From NCBI RefSeq assembly GCF_010548375.1, contig NZ_JAAGLY010000003.1, positions 248,001 through 312,000 on the forward strand: a stretch of 64,000 nt of DNA, given 5' to 3'. Position numbers and translations under genes: made by a program. This DNA is from Streptomyces sp. SID13726. Lineage in GTDB: Bacteria > Actinomycetota > Actinomycetes > Streptomycetales > Streptomycetaceae. Of this stretch, positions 35,332 to 43,947 are shown piece by piece (the first letter of the stretch is position 1; the number at the start of each line of letters is the position of its first letter). The notes under the pieces are model-generated. The model was not told the origin of the DNA. It made no database searches and saw only the letters and a list, made by a program, of their open reading frames with translations.

Positions 35332-35999
35332 CCATCCGCGTACTGCTGGCCGACGACCAGAATCTCGTACGGGCCTCCTTCGCGATGCTCGTCTCGTCGG
35401 CAGGCGACATGGAGGTCGTCGCCGAGGCGGGCAATGGGCACGAGGCCGTGGCGCTGGCCCGGTCGGAGCGGGCCGATCTCGTGGTGATGGACATCCGCAT
35501 GCCCGACCTCGACGGGATCGAGGCGACCCGGCTCATCGCCGCCGACGAGGATCTCGCGGGGGTGAAGGTGCTCGTCCTGACGACGTACGAGACCGATGAG
35601 AACATCGTCGAGGCGCTGCGGGCCGGGGCGTCCGGCTTCCTCGTGAAGGACATCAGGCCGGCCGAACTCCTCGACGCCATCCGGACGGTGGCCGCGGGCG
35701 AGTCCCTCCTCTCGCCCGGTCCCACCTCGCGCCTGATCGCCCGCTTCCTGCGCGCGCCCAGCACCGTGCCGACATCCGCGGTGGGCGGACCGAGCGAACT
35801 GTCCGAACGGGAACGGCAGGTGCTCACGCTGGTCGCGCGCGGCCTCAACAACACGGAGATCGCTGAGGCGTTGGGACTCAGTCCACTCACCGCGAAGACC
35901 CATGTCAGCCGGATCATGGGCAAGTTGGGGGCGCGGGACCGGGCGCAACTGGTGATCGTGGCGTACGAGTCGGGGCTGGTGACACCTGGGACTGTCTGA
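35328..35999 (+). CDS. NarL/LuxR-family response regulator
   Basis: 223 residues from ATG 35328. Receiver domain with acidic pocket (VLLADDQNLVR), phospho-Asp in LVVMDIRMPDLDGIEATRLI, and the Lys in GFLVKDIRPAELLDAI. The C-terminal LuxR HTH is complete (LSERERQVLTLVARGLNNTE, IAEALGLSPLTAKTHVSRIM). It is the cognate partner of the overlapping kinase. Confidence 0.93.
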   Translation: MTIRVLLADDQNLVRASFAMLVSSAGDMEVVAEAGNGHEAVALARSERADLVVMDIRMPDLDGIEATRLIAADEDLAGVKVLVLTTYETDENIVEALRAGASGFLVKDIRPAELLDAIRTVAAGESLLSPGPTSRLIARFLRAPSTVPTSAVGGPSELSERERQVLTLVARGLNNTEIAEALGLSPLTAKTHVSRIMGKLGARDRAQLVIVAYESGLVTPGTV

Positions 36000-36037
36000 A
36001 CTCGGGCCTACTTCGGGTCGGGTTGAGGCTGCGTTGC

Positions 36038-36065
36038 GGACGTGCGGCCGTACGGCCGCACGTCC
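36038..36065 (+). terminator. 28-bp perfect palindrome after the two-component operon
   Basis: GGACGTGCGGCCGT followed directly by its complement ACGGCCGCACGTCC, 39 bp after the regulator stop. It can form a very stable stem, most simply a transcription terminator. Confidence 0.6.
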
Positions 36066-36152
36066 CGACACCTGGAGACGACGGACGAGTCGGGACGCCT
36101 GACATGATCGACAGCAGTCAGTGTTCAGTGTGATGTCAGGCAGGAGCCACCG

Positions 36153-37238
36153 ATGGATGAGACCGAGCCGCTACCCGCCGCTCGTGTATCCGCTTGTGCG
36201 GCCGTCGGAGCAGAGCTCTCGTTGCTCAGCGACCGGAGGCTCGGCGATGCGGTGGCTGCCGCGCCGGCACTGGGCTCGGGCATCGGTGGCAGACGGGGCG
36301 AAATGAAGGTCGCGGGAATACCTGTCTTCGTCAAGCGAATCCCGCTGACGGACATCGAGATGCGGCCGGAGCATGTGCGCTCGACCGCCAACCTGTTCAG
36401 GCTCCCTCTCTATTACCAGTACGGCGTGGGGTCGGCAGGGTTTGGGGCCTGGCGTGAGCTGGCCGCGCACGTCATGACGACCGCTTGGGTTCTGAGGGGC
36501 GAGTTTGCCGGCTTCCCGCTCATGTATCACTGGCGCATTCTGCCGGACCGGCCTCCTGCCGACTTCGCTGATGAGTTCGGAGGCATCGAGGGGGCCGTCG
36601 CACATTGGGAGGGATCGTCCGCCGTACGTCATCGGCTGGAAGCCATCGGGAAATCCTCCCTCAGCCTGGTGCTCTTCCTGGAGCACGTTCCCCAGACACT
36701 GGCGGCTTGGCTCAGCGGCACCGGCGAGCCGGCCGGCACAGAGCCAGGAGGCGACTCCTCCTATCTGTGGGTGGAAGACGCGCTGCTGCGGGGAACCGAG
36801 TTCATGAGTTCACGTGGGCTGGTGCACTTCGACGCCCACTTCGCCAACCTGCTGACCGATGGTCAACAGGTGTACTTCGCGGACTTCGGGCTCGCTCTCA
36901 GCCACCGCTTCGAACTCTCGGCCGAGGAAGCCGCCTTCCTTGCTGATCACCTCATGTACGACCGCTGCTATGCACCGTGGCATCTGCTGCGCCACCACTT
37001 GCCCGAGGCCGTGCGCGGTGGCACGGAACTAGGGACTTTCCTGCGCGAATGGATCGCGGGCCGCCGCCCCGACGGCGTTCCTCCCGGGATCACGGCGATC
37101 ATCGATCGTCATGCCCCGCACGCCGTCGTCATGGACGACTTCGCCCACCGACTTGTCACAGAGACCAAGCGCACTCCGTTCCCCGCAGCTGAGCTCCGGC
37201 AGGCCCGGGCCGGCGGGTCAGCGTCAGCGTCAGCGTGA
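36153..37238 (+). CDS. Protein-kinase-fold (APH/kinase-like) protein
   Basis: 361 residues from ATG 36153. Kinase-fold landmarks are MKVAGIPVFVKRIPLTDIE (beta-3 Lys near residue 61), GLVHFDAHFANLL (catalytic loop HxDxxxxN near 225) and VYFADFGLALSHRF (DFG metal motif). The family of the substrate, protein or small molecule such as an aminoglycoside, cannot be told. The lobe between (YYQYGVGSAGFGAWRELAAH) resembles lanthipeptide/HipA-like small lobes only weakly. Codon use is somewhat less GC-biased than in the neighbours, as in the next gene, hinting at acquired DNA. The tail ends in a short Ser-Ala repeat. Confidence 0.7.
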   Translation: MDETEPLPAARVSACAAVGAELSLLSDRRLGDAVAAAPALGSGIGGRRGEMKVAGIPVFVKRIPLTDIEMRPEHVRSTANLFRLPLYYQYGVGSAGFGAWRELAAHVMTTAWVLRGEFAGFPLMYHWRILPDRPPADFADEFGGIEGAVAHWEGSSAVRHRLEAIGKSSLSLVLFLEHVPQTLAAWLSGTGEPAGTEPGGDSSYLWVEDALLRGTEFMSSRGLVHFDAHFANLLTDGQQVYFADFGLALSHRFELSAEEAAFLADHLMYDRCYAPWHLLRHHLPEAVRGGTELGTFLREWIAGRRPDGVPPGITAIIDRHAPHAVVMDDFAHRLVTETKRTPFPAAELRQARAGGSASASA

Positions 37239-37344
37239 ATCGTGCGCCGCAGTCGTGCCTCACGGCTCCATGCGACTTCAGAGCCGGGGAGGTGCACCGG
37301 ATCTTCGTGGCCGTGATCTCGACCCTCGGCCAAGATGAGCGGCG

Positions 37345-38412
37345 TTGGCTAGGCAGAGGTGGCAGTCAAAGGTGACGATTTCGTGGGCGACGCGGAAGTT
37401 GCTTGACAGGTACGTCGGGGATCCCACTGCGGTGACCGGGCGGTGGGAGTCGATGGTCGTGGACGTGGTGCTGCGGTACGGGTCGCGGTCCGATGCGGAG
37501 GCGCTTCTCCCGGTGTTCCTCGACGATCCCGGAGCGCGCGAGAGGCTGGTTCCGGTATTCGCTCGACATGGAGACATCAGTGTGGCCGAACGCCTACTGG
37601 AAGCGGGTGTTGAGGCGGGAAGGTTGCGCGACGGCGTGCCGACCGGTGTGCTGCACGCTGTCGGTTATTTGGGGTGCGAGTCGGCCGAGCGGATGTTGTG
37701 GGAGCACGTTGAGGGTTCGTGGCACGAGTCGATGGACGCGTGCCTGGGGTTGCTGCACCTCTCGTGTCGAGGTCTGAGGACCGAGATCGCGGAGGCTCTG
37801 GAGCGGTATGTCGGGGCCAGTGTCTTCCCTGAGTTCTTGCCGGTCCTTGCCACGAAGACGGGTGATCCGTCATGGTGGGAAAAACTCGTCGAATGGGGTG
37901 AGGGCGGCGCCTCCGCGGATTGCAACAGCGGGCTGATCCTGGGCATCGCCCTGCATGGTGACGCTGCACGCGCCGCATTTACCCGACTGCTGTGGAATCC
38001 ACACTGGGAGGCATACGGCGGTGGGACGGGATCGGACTACTGGGCGTATGCGGGCGCACGTGTGATGGGTCTCGGTATGCCCGAGCTGTACGCCGATCTG
38101 ATTGCGCGGTTGGATTCAGAGACGGACAACAAACGGCACTGCATCGACACATTTACCGCCCTTCTGAGTCATTGGGTGGACCGCGAATGGATCGGTTTGC
38201 GTATGGCGCCCGTTCCGGATGAGAGCAGTGACGCACTGTGCAGTCTTCTGTTCGAGTGGTCCACGCCTCATGAGGACGACTCCTTGACCGGCCTGGCGAG
38301 CCGTGTGCTCGACCACGACGACAGCCTTGTCACCAAGTTGCACCACCTGGAGACGACCTTGCGGAACGAGGCGAGACACGAGCTGGAGCTTCGCGTGATC
38401 AGATCTCGGTGA
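37345..38412 (+). CDS. Uncharacterised helical-repeat (HEAT-like) protein
   Basis: The longest frame starts at TTG 37345; GTG 37372 (VTISWATRKLLDRYVG) is an alternative and gives 346 residues. The sequence is almost entirely helical with paired-helix spacing and repeated elements such as DAEALLPVFLDDPGARERLV, ISVAERLLEAGVEAGRL and ESAERMLWEHVEGSWHES, consistent with an alpha-solenoid. No catalytic motif is visible. A scaffold or sensor role is possible. It shares the more moderate GC content of the upstream kinase-like gene, so the two may have arrived together. Confidence 0.6.
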   Translation: MARQRWQSKVTISWATRKLLDRYVGDPTAVTGRWESMVVDVVLRYGSRSDAEALLPVFLDDPGARERLVPVFARHGDISVAERLLEAGVEAGRLRDGVPTGVLHAVGYLGCESAERMLWEHVEGSWHESMDACLGLLHLSCRGLRTEIAEALERYVGASVFPEFLPVLATKTGDPSWWEKLVEWGEGGASADCNSGLILGIALHGDAARAAFTRLLWNPHWEAYGGGTGSDYWAYAGARVMGLGMPELYADLIARLDSETDNKRHCIDTFTALLSHWVDREWIGLRMAPVPDESSDALCSLLFEWSTPHEDDSLTGLASRVLDHDDSLVTKLHHLETTLRNEARHELELRVIRSR

Positions 38413-38556
38413 CGGGCCGATTCATGCGGTCACAGCAGCCCGTACCGTACGCATAGCTCCGGCCGGTCAGCGGGCCGCAATCGCCCCACTCGGACCGGCT
38501 CAGCCACCCGAAGCGAACACAGGGAGGCCAGGCGCCCCGGCCCGTACCCTGTGACC

Positions 38557-38775
38557 ATGGACGATGCGTCGATGGTCGGGCTCATGGGGCGGGTCACGGG
38601 GACGATCGGGCCGGGGCTCGTCGGCGAGGTGATCGTCCGGGTGCGGGGCGGTGCCGAGCACTTCCTCGCCTATCCGGCCTCCGGCACGGACCGGATCGAG
38701 CGGGGGACGGTGGTGATGGTGGTGGAGTACCTCCCGCCGAGGACGGTCTACGTGCAGGCCGCGTACGACAGTTGA
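38557..38775 (+). CDS. Short NfeD-like OB-fold protein
   Basis: About 72 residues from ATG 38557 (GTG 38551 is also possible). GLMGRVTGTIGPGLVGEVIV, then RVRGGAEHFLAYPASGT and TVVMVVEYLPPRTVYVQ, form the small beta-barrel of NfeD C-terminal domains. Membrane helices are absent. NfeD-like proteins are typically encoded next to SPFH/flotillin genes and cooperate with them at membrane microdomains; the flotillin gene follows 133 bp downstream. Confidence 0.7.
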   Translation: MDDASMVGLMGRVTGTIGPGLVGEVIVRVRGGAEHFLAYPASGTDRIERGTVVMVVEYLPPRTVYVQAAYDS

Positions 38776-38908
38776 GCCTGTTAACGCGCAGGTGAGAAGC
38801 GTTTGTATCAAGGTTTCGACAAGGATTCGTCAGTGTCTTCACCCTGGCTCCCAAGAGGCGCACACTCCCTTCGTTCGGTGCCGATAGGGCACCATGCAAA
38901 GGGGGCGC

Positions 38909-40384
38909 ATGCCGATGGTTGTCGGCGTCGTTGCGGGGGTGGCAGTCGCTGCCATCGCCGTTGTGATCGGTCTGTTCAAACTGATGTGGCGTGTCGCGGA
39001 ACCCAACGAGGCACTGATCATCTCGGGCTCCAACCACAAGACGGAGGGGCTCGAAGCGGGGATGGGATTCCGCATCGTCACCGGGCGGGGCACGCTGGTG
39101 CTGCCCGGTGTGCAGGCGGTGCGCAAGCTCTCGCTCGACCTGAACGAGACCGAACTGCACGTGGACTGCGTGACCCACCAGGGCATTCCGCTCAAGGTGC
39201 GGGGCGTGGTCATCTTCAAGGTCGGTGACGACTTCGTGTCGATCGCCAACGCGGGGCGCCGTTTCCTCGACCAGCAGAAGCTGATGTCGGAGCGGGTGCA
39301 CAACGTGTTCGCCGGTCATCTGCGGTCCATCGTCGGCGGGTTGACCGTCGAGGACATGATCCGCGACCGGGAGAAGCTCACGGGGCAGACCCGGGCCGCC
39401 TGCGGCACGGAGATGGAGAAGCTGGGGCTCATCGTCGACTCCCTGCAGATCCACGAGATCGAGGACCCGACCGGGTACATCCAGAACCTGGCAATGCCGC
39501 ACGCGGCCGCCGTCCAGCGGGACGCGCGGATCGCCCAGGCGGAGGCGAACCGGCTGGCCACCGAGGCCGAGCAGCAGTCGTTCGCGCGGATGGCGGAGGC
39601 CACCCGGGACAGCGAGATCCTCCAGGCCGGCTACCAGGCCGAGCGGGACAAGGCAGCCGCGAAGGCGCGTCAGGCCGGTCCGCTCGCGGACGCCGGGGCC
39701 CGGCAGGAGGTCGTCGTCCAGGAGACCCGGGTCGCCGAACTCGAGGCACACCGCAGGGAGCAGCAGCTCCAGGCGGACGTCCGCAAGCCGGCGGACGCCC
39801 AGGCCTACGAGAAGCGCACGCTGGCCGAGGCCGAGCGTGACGCGCGGATCTCCGGGGCCGAGGCCAAAGCCAGGGAGACCGAGCTCGCGGCCGCGGCCGA
39901 GGCCACCCGCGTCAAGACGGCCGCGAGTGCCGAGGCCGAGGCCACCAAGGCGCGCGGTACGGCCATGGCGGCGTCGACCCGGGCCACCGGTGAGGCCGAG
40001 GCCGCCGCCGCTCAGGCCAAGGGTCTTGCGGAGGCCGAGGCGGCCAAGGCGAAGGGTCTCGCGGAGGCGGAGGCCATCAAGGCCCGTGCCGCCGCGCTCG
40101 CCGAGAACCAGGAGGCGGTCGTCGCCCAGCAACTCGCCGAGAACTGGCCGGAGATCGTCAAGGCGGGCGCGTCCGCGTTCGGGAACGTCGACAACATGGT
40201 GGTCCTCAACGGCGCGGACGGCATGGCGGACATGTTCGCCAAGGCGCTCACCATGGGCGGCACGGGGCTGGGTCTGGCCCGTCAGCTGCTCGCGTCGATG
40301 AACCAGAACGGGCAGCCGGTGAACGGCACTTCACTCAACGGGGTCGCGTCGCCGCCCTCCCAGAAGGTGCCGGTCCAGGAGTAA
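38909..40384 (+). CDS. Flotillin-like SPFH-domain membrane protein
   Basis: ATG 38909 is chosen because AAAGGGGG (38898-38905) precedes it; ATG 38894 would put that site inside the gene. 491 residues. One N-terminal membrane helix (VVGVVAGVAVAAIAVVIGLF) is followed by an SPFH domain (EPNEALIISGSNHKTEGLEA, VDCVTHQGIPLKVRGVVIFK). Then comes a long Ala/Glu-rich coiled coil with repeated AEAEAAKAKGLAEAEA-type units (about 210-420), and a C-terminal domain with VDNMVVLNGADGMADMF. Flotillins form oligomeric scaffolds at the inner membrane. Tandem repeats and a strong terminator follow. Confidence 0.85.
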   Translation: MPMVVGVVAGVAVAAIAVVIGLFKLMWRVAEPNEALIISGSNHKTEGLEAGMGFRIVTGRGTLVLPGVQAVRKLSLDLNETELHVDCVTHQGIPLKVRGVVIFKVGDDFVSIANAGRRFLDQQKLMSERVHNVFAGHLRSIVGGLTVEDMIRDREKLTGQTRAACGTEMEKLGLIVDSLQIHEIEDPTGYIQNLAMPHAAAVQRDARIAQAEANRLATEAEQQSFARMAEATRDSEILQAGYQAERDKAAAKARQAGPLADAGARQEVVVQETRVAELEAHRREQQLQADVRKPADAQAYEKRTLAEAERDARISGAEAKARETELAAAAEATRVKTAASAEAEATKARGTAMAASTRATGEAEAAAAQAKGLAEAEAAKAKGLAEAEAIKARAAALAENQEAVVAQQLAENWPEIVKAGASAFGNVDNMVVLNGADGMADMFAKALTMGGTGLGLARQLLASMNQNGQPVNGTSLNGVASPPSQKVPVQE

Positions 40385-40385
40385 T

Positions 40386-40450
40386 GGCCAACAGGAGTAC
40401 AGGCCAGTAGGAGCAAAGGCCAACAGAAGCACAAGGCGACAGAAGTAAAG
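40386..40450 (+). repeat. Four degenerate 16-17-bp tandem repeats after the flotillin gene
   Basis: Units GGCCAACAGGAGTACA, GGCCAGTAGGAGCAAA, GGCCAACAGAAGCACAA and GGCGACAGAAGTAAAG follow head to tail from 40386, directly after the stop codon. They are unusually A-rich and C-to-T poor for this genome. They end where the terminator stem begins. Confidence 0.7.
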
Positions 40451-40455
40451 GGCGG

Positions 40456-40493
40456 GCGGTCCGGGGCCTTTGGAGAAAAGGGCCCCGGACCGC
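40456..40493. terminator. Bidirectional terminator between flotillin and the convergent membrane gene
   Basis: A perfect 13-bp stem, GCGGTCCGGGGCC (40456-40468) with GGCCCCGGACCGC (40481-40493), encloses the loop TTTGGAGAAAAG, itself partly pairable. It lies between converging genes ending at 40384 and 40511. Confidence 0.8.
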
Positions 40494-40510
40494 TCGCGTT
40501 CACTGCGCCT

Positions 40511-40927
40511 TCACCGCGCGAGCAGCGTGACGCCGAGGCCGATCAGGGCGATGACCTTCGCGATCTCGAGGGCGATGTAGACGAGGTGGCCGCGCGAGCG
40601 GGGCAGGTCCTCACCGGCCAGGACGCGGTCGGAGCGACGGTTCAACCGGGGGCGGACCACGGCGAGTTGACCGACGAGCAGCACCACCAGGGCCACGGTC
40701 CACACGACGACCCGTGCCGGTGCGCCGTCCACGGCGACCAGGACGGCCACCGCGGCGGCCAGGACGCTCTCCACCAGGTTCAGGGCCCGGAAGACCAGCC
40801 GCCCGATGCCCAGGCCGACTTGGATGGTCACACCCGGCGCACGGAACTTCAGGGGTGCTTCCAGGAAGGAGATCGCCAGCACCATGCCGAGCCACACGAA
40901 GGTGACCGCGCCCGCCGCTTCGTTCAT
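40511..40927 (-). CDS. Small integral membrane protein, uncharacterised
   Basis: 138 residues from ATG 40927, with GGAGGAG about 13 bases upstream. Four hydrophobic segments are evident: VTFVWLGMVLAISFLEAPLK, VESVLAAAVAVLVAV, VVVWTVALVVLLVGQLAVV and LVYIALEIAKVIALIGLGV. Conserved-looking polar residues (E in FLEAP, R-S-R-G-H) sit between them. I do not recognise a named family. It diverges from the PemK/MazF-like gene. Confidence 0.7.
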   Translation of the reverse strand: MNEAAGAVTFVWLGMVLAISFLEAPLKFRAPGVTIQVGLGIGRLVFRALNLVESVLAAAVAVLVAVDGAPARVVVWTVALVVLLVGQLAVVRPRLNRRSDRVLAGEDLPRSRGHLVYIALEIAKVIALIGLGVTLLAR

Positions 40928-40979
40928 CCGACCGACCGTACTCCTCCACCGGTTCGGCGGACGCCATAAGGTGCACCAC

Positions 40980-41426
40980 GTGACTGCGTTTACCGATGAG
41001 AACGTTCCCGGCCGCTTCGGCGCCACCGCCACCACCGAGGCCGACCCGCGCGAGGTCGGCAAGGTGCGCACCGAGTACTCCCCCGCGCACGACGGCGACC
41101 CCGACCCCGGCGAGATCGTCTGGACCTGGGTTCCCTTCGAGGAGAACGACGGACGCGGCAAGGACCGTCCCGTGCTGGTGGTCGCCCGTGAGGCGGCCGG
41201 CACCTTCCTCGCCGTACAGCTGTCGAGCAAGCGGCACGACGGGGACCGCGAGTGGGTGCCGATCGGCAGCGGCCCCTGGGACCGCACCGGCCGGGACTCC
41301 TGGGTCGACGTCGACCGCATCCTGCGCCTCCACGAGGACGGCATGCGCCGCGAGGCCTGCGCTCTGGACCGGGGCCGCTTCAACCTGGTCAGGCAGCGAC
41401 TGCACGAGCGCTACGGGTGGACCTGA
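40980..41426 (+). CDS. PemK/MazF-family toxin-like protein without adjacent antitoxin
   Basis: 148 residues from GTG 40980. After about 40 residues of acidic leader the core GEIVWTWVPFEENDGRGKDR, PVLVVAREAAGTFLAVQLSS and DSWVDVDRILRLHEDGMRRE, then GRFNLVRQRLHERY, matches the PemK/MazF SH3-like barrel. MazF relatives are mRNA endoribonucleases. No antitoxin frame is found on either side within 100 bp, so either it is an orphan, the acidic N-terminus replaces the antitoxin, or the protein has another role. Confidence 0.75.
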   Translation: MTAFTDENVPGRFGATATTEADPREVGKVRTEYSPAHDGDPDPGEIVWTWVPFEENDGRGKDRPVLVVAREAAGTFLAVQLSSKRHDGDREWVPIGSGPWDRTGRDSWVDVDRILRLHEDGMRREACALDRGRFNLVRQRLHERYGWT

Positions 41427-41543
41427 CGGTCACACCAGAACCACCGGCCCCCGCCCCGCACCAGACCTCACAGCCCGAACAGACACCGCCAGCCCCGCCT
41501 CGACCCTCACAGCCCCAACAGACACCGCCGCCCCGACCCACCA

Positions 41544-42368
41544 TCACGCCAACGACCGACACCCCTCAAACACCCGTACGAACGCCTCTCGCACCACCGC
41601 GCCCCGAGTCCGGTCCAGCACCCCGAACGCCACGTGCTCGAAGGCCCCGGCGAACCGCCCGCCGTCGTCGAGCAGCGCCCGGAACGTCTCCGCCACCTGC
41701 GCGGGGTCGTTCTGGAACACCCCGCACCCCCAGGCGCCCAGCACCAGCCGCCGGTACCCCTCGGCCACGGCCACCGACAGCACCTGCTCGGCCCGTGTCG
41801 CGAGGGCGGCCGGCACGTCGGCGACCCGGTCGGGGGCCGTCCGGCGCACCACGCCGGTGTTCGGGGCGGCGGCCGTCAGGAAGCCCACGAGGTGGACGGC
41901 GTCCAGCAGGGTGCCGTCGTCGTCACGGAAGACGGGCACGGCGGGTGAGTGGATGACCCGGTCGGTGTAGAACGGGTCGCGATGGGCCCGGTGATGGTCG
42001 TAGAACTCGCGGGCCTCCAGCTGGCAGGTGTACAGCGCCGAGGCCCGGCAGAGGGCCTCCTCCTGGGCCTGCGCGCCGTTCAGATAGCCGCCGCCCGGAT
42101 TGCGGGCCGAGGCGAAGTTCAGTACGGCCACCCGCCCGCCGAGCCGACGGGCCGCCTCCAGGCTGCTCTCGCCGGTGACCTCGATGAACGTGTCCACGGG
42201 GTCGAAGGGACCGGCCTGCACCGGCCCGGGTCCGTACATCCGCGTCCCCGCCCGTGCCGCCTCGATCGCGTCGGCCACCGACACCTCGTGCCCGTCGGGC
42301 GCGCGATACCGGCCCGCCTCGACGATCCGCTCGGTCTCCTTCGCGATCCCGCGCAGCCGCGCGCTCAT
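41544..42368 (-). CDS. Microbial-type poly(ADP-ribose) glycohydrolase (TIGR02452 family)
   Basis: 274 residues from ATG 42368. The diagnostic PARG loop is present as LNFASARNPGGGYLNGAQAQ followed by EEALCRAS: GGG, then a short spacer and the catalytic QEE. The macrodomain core continues with VIHSPAVPVFRDDDGTLLD and LGAWGCGVFQNDPAQVAETF. The family hydrolyses ADP-ribose chains or ADP-ribosyl modifications in the cytosol. It converges with the PemK/MazF-like gene; the 117-bp gap contains a 25-bp C-rich direct repeat (41466-41490 and 41505-41529). Confidence 0.85.
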   Translation of the reverse strand: MSARLRGIAKETERIVEAGRYRAPDGHEVSVADAIEAARAGTRMYGPGPVQAGPFDPVDTFIEVTGESSLEAARRLGGRVAVLNFASARNPGGGYLNGAQAQEEALCRASALYTCQLEAREFYDHHRAHRDPFYTDRVIHSPAVPVFRDDDGTLLDAVHLVGFLTAAAPNTGVVRRTAPDRVADVPAALATRAEQVLSVAVAEGYRRLVLGAWGCGVFQNDPAQVAETFRALLDDGGRFAGAFEHVAFGVLDRTRGAVVREAFVRVFEGCRSLA

Positions 42369-42657
42369 GGCGCCACCCCCGTGAGCGCCATGAGCGCGTG
42401 CCGCGCGGTGTCTCTCGTTGTGCTCATGCAGGAATCGTGGGCGATGCTGGTGATGCGGTGCAACAGAGTTTCGGGCGCCCCGCCCGGACGGAAAACACCT
42501 CGAAAATCACAGGGAAACGGAGATCCACGGCCCCTAATGCGGCGATGTGCCCCCTTGTGCGGAACGGCACGAGGGTCTTGGGTGGGACGAGCGTTGCCGG
42601 TCCGACCCACCTGATCTCCGGACCGGTGGCATGGTGGAATCTCAGGAGGATCCCGAC

Positions 42658-43947
42658 ATGTCCGACTCTCTAGGCGACTGTACGAGGCCTCGTACATCGC
42701 TCCCCGAAGCCGAGCTCGAGGCCCTGGTCCGAGGCATCTGCTTCAAGACCGGCCCGCCCCGCCGTATCGGGGTGGAAGTGGAATGGCTCGTCCACGAGCT
42801 GCGCAGCGCGCGGCTCCCCGTGACACCCGAACGACTCGCGGCGGCCTACGCCGCACTGCGGACCGTGCCCCTGAAGTCGGCGCTCACCGTCGAACCGGGC
42901 GGCCAGCTGGAGCTGAGCTCCCAGCCCGCCGACTCCCTGATGGAGTGCGTCGGTACCGTCTCCGCCGACCTCGCCGCCGTCGGGGCGGCCCTCGCCGAGC
43001 ACGGTCTCGGCCTCGTCGGCCTCGGCCACGACCCCTGGCACCCGCCCCGCAGATATCTCCAGGAACCTCGCTACGACGCCATGGAGGCCTGCCTCGACCG
43101 CACCGGCCCGGCCGGCCGGGCCATGATGTGCACCTCGGCCTCCGTGCAGGTGTGCGTGGACGCCGGGTACGAGGAACCCGGCCCCCTCGGCCTCGGACGC
43201 CGCTGGTGGCTGGCCCACCAGCTGGGCCCGGTCCTGGTGGCCGCCTTCGCCAACTCCCCCCTCGCCTGCTCCGAGCCCACCGGCTGGCTCTCCACCCGCC
43301 AGCTGCGCTGGACGGAGATCGGCAAGGGCCGGGCCGGCGGTCCCGACCTGCACACCGACCCCCGCACCGCCTGGGCCCGGCACGTCCTGGACGCGCCGGT
43401 GATGTGCATACGGCGGGACAGCGGGCCCTGGGACGTCCCGGAGGGGCTCACCTTCCGGGAGTGGGCCAGGACGGGGGTGCCCAGACAGCCGACCCGGGAG
43501 GACCTCGACTACCACGTGTCGACCCTGTTCCCGCCGGTCAGACCGCGTGGCCATCTCGAACTGCGCATGATCGACGCGCAGCCCGGCGAGGACGGCTGGA
43601 TCGTGCCGCTCGCGGTGACGGCTGCGCTCTTCGACGACCCCGAGGCCGCCGAGACCGCCTACCGGGTCGTGAAGCCGCTGGCCGAGCGCGCCCTGTCGCT
43701 GCCCGCGCCGCACAACCCGCTGTGGATCGACGCGGCCCGGCACGGCCTGACCGACCCCGAGCTGCACGAGGCGGCGATCGCGTGCTTCGCGGCGGCCCTG
43801 GAGGCGCTGCCCCGGCTCGGTGCCGACGCGGAGGTCACGGAGGCTGTCGAAACGTATCTGCACCGCTATGTGATCCGGGGCCGCTGCCCCGCCGACGATC
43901 TGCTGGACCGGACGCACGGTTCGCTCGGGAAGGAAATCCGCACATGA
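42658..43947 (+). CDS. egtA: EgtA, glutamate-cysteine ligase of ergothioneine biosynthesis
   Basis: Start ATG 42658 has AGGAGGA upstream; 429 residues. GCS2-type ligase with RRIGVEVEWLVHELRS (metal-binding Glu), LTVEPGGQLELSSQP, MMCTSASVQVCVDAGYEEP, and HLELRMIDAQPGEDGWIVP. It makes gamma-glutamylcysteine, the sulfur donor for EgtB, from Glu, Cys and ATP. It heads an egtABCD operon in which each gene overlaps the next by 1-4 bases. Confidence 0.93.
   Translation: MSDSLGDCTRPRTSLPEAELEALVRGICFKTGPPRRIGVEVEWLVHELRSARLPVTPERLAAAYAALRTVPLKSALTVEPGGQLELSSQPADSLMECVGTVSADLAAVGAALAEHGLGLVGLGHDPWHPPRRYLQEPRYDAMEACLDRTGPAGRAMMCTSASVQVCVDAGYEEPGPLGLGRRWWLAHQLGPVLVAAFANSPLACSEPTGWLSTRQLRWTEIGKGRAGGPDLHTDPRTAWARHVLDAPVMCIRRDSGPWDVPEGLTFREWARTGVPRQPTREDLDYHVSTLFPPVRPRGHLELRMIDAQPGEDGWIVPLAVTAALFDDPEAAETAYRVVKPLAERALSLPAPHNPLWIDAARHGLTDPELHEAAIACFAAALEALPRLGADAEVTEAVETYLHRYVIRGRCPADDLLDRTHGSLGKEIRT

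Noticed and set aside
41466..41529. 25-bp direct repeat, C-rich, as part of a proline-rich protein
   Set aside because: The open frame is an extension past the PemK/MazF stop in another frame with no start or ribosome site; treated as simple intergenic repeat.
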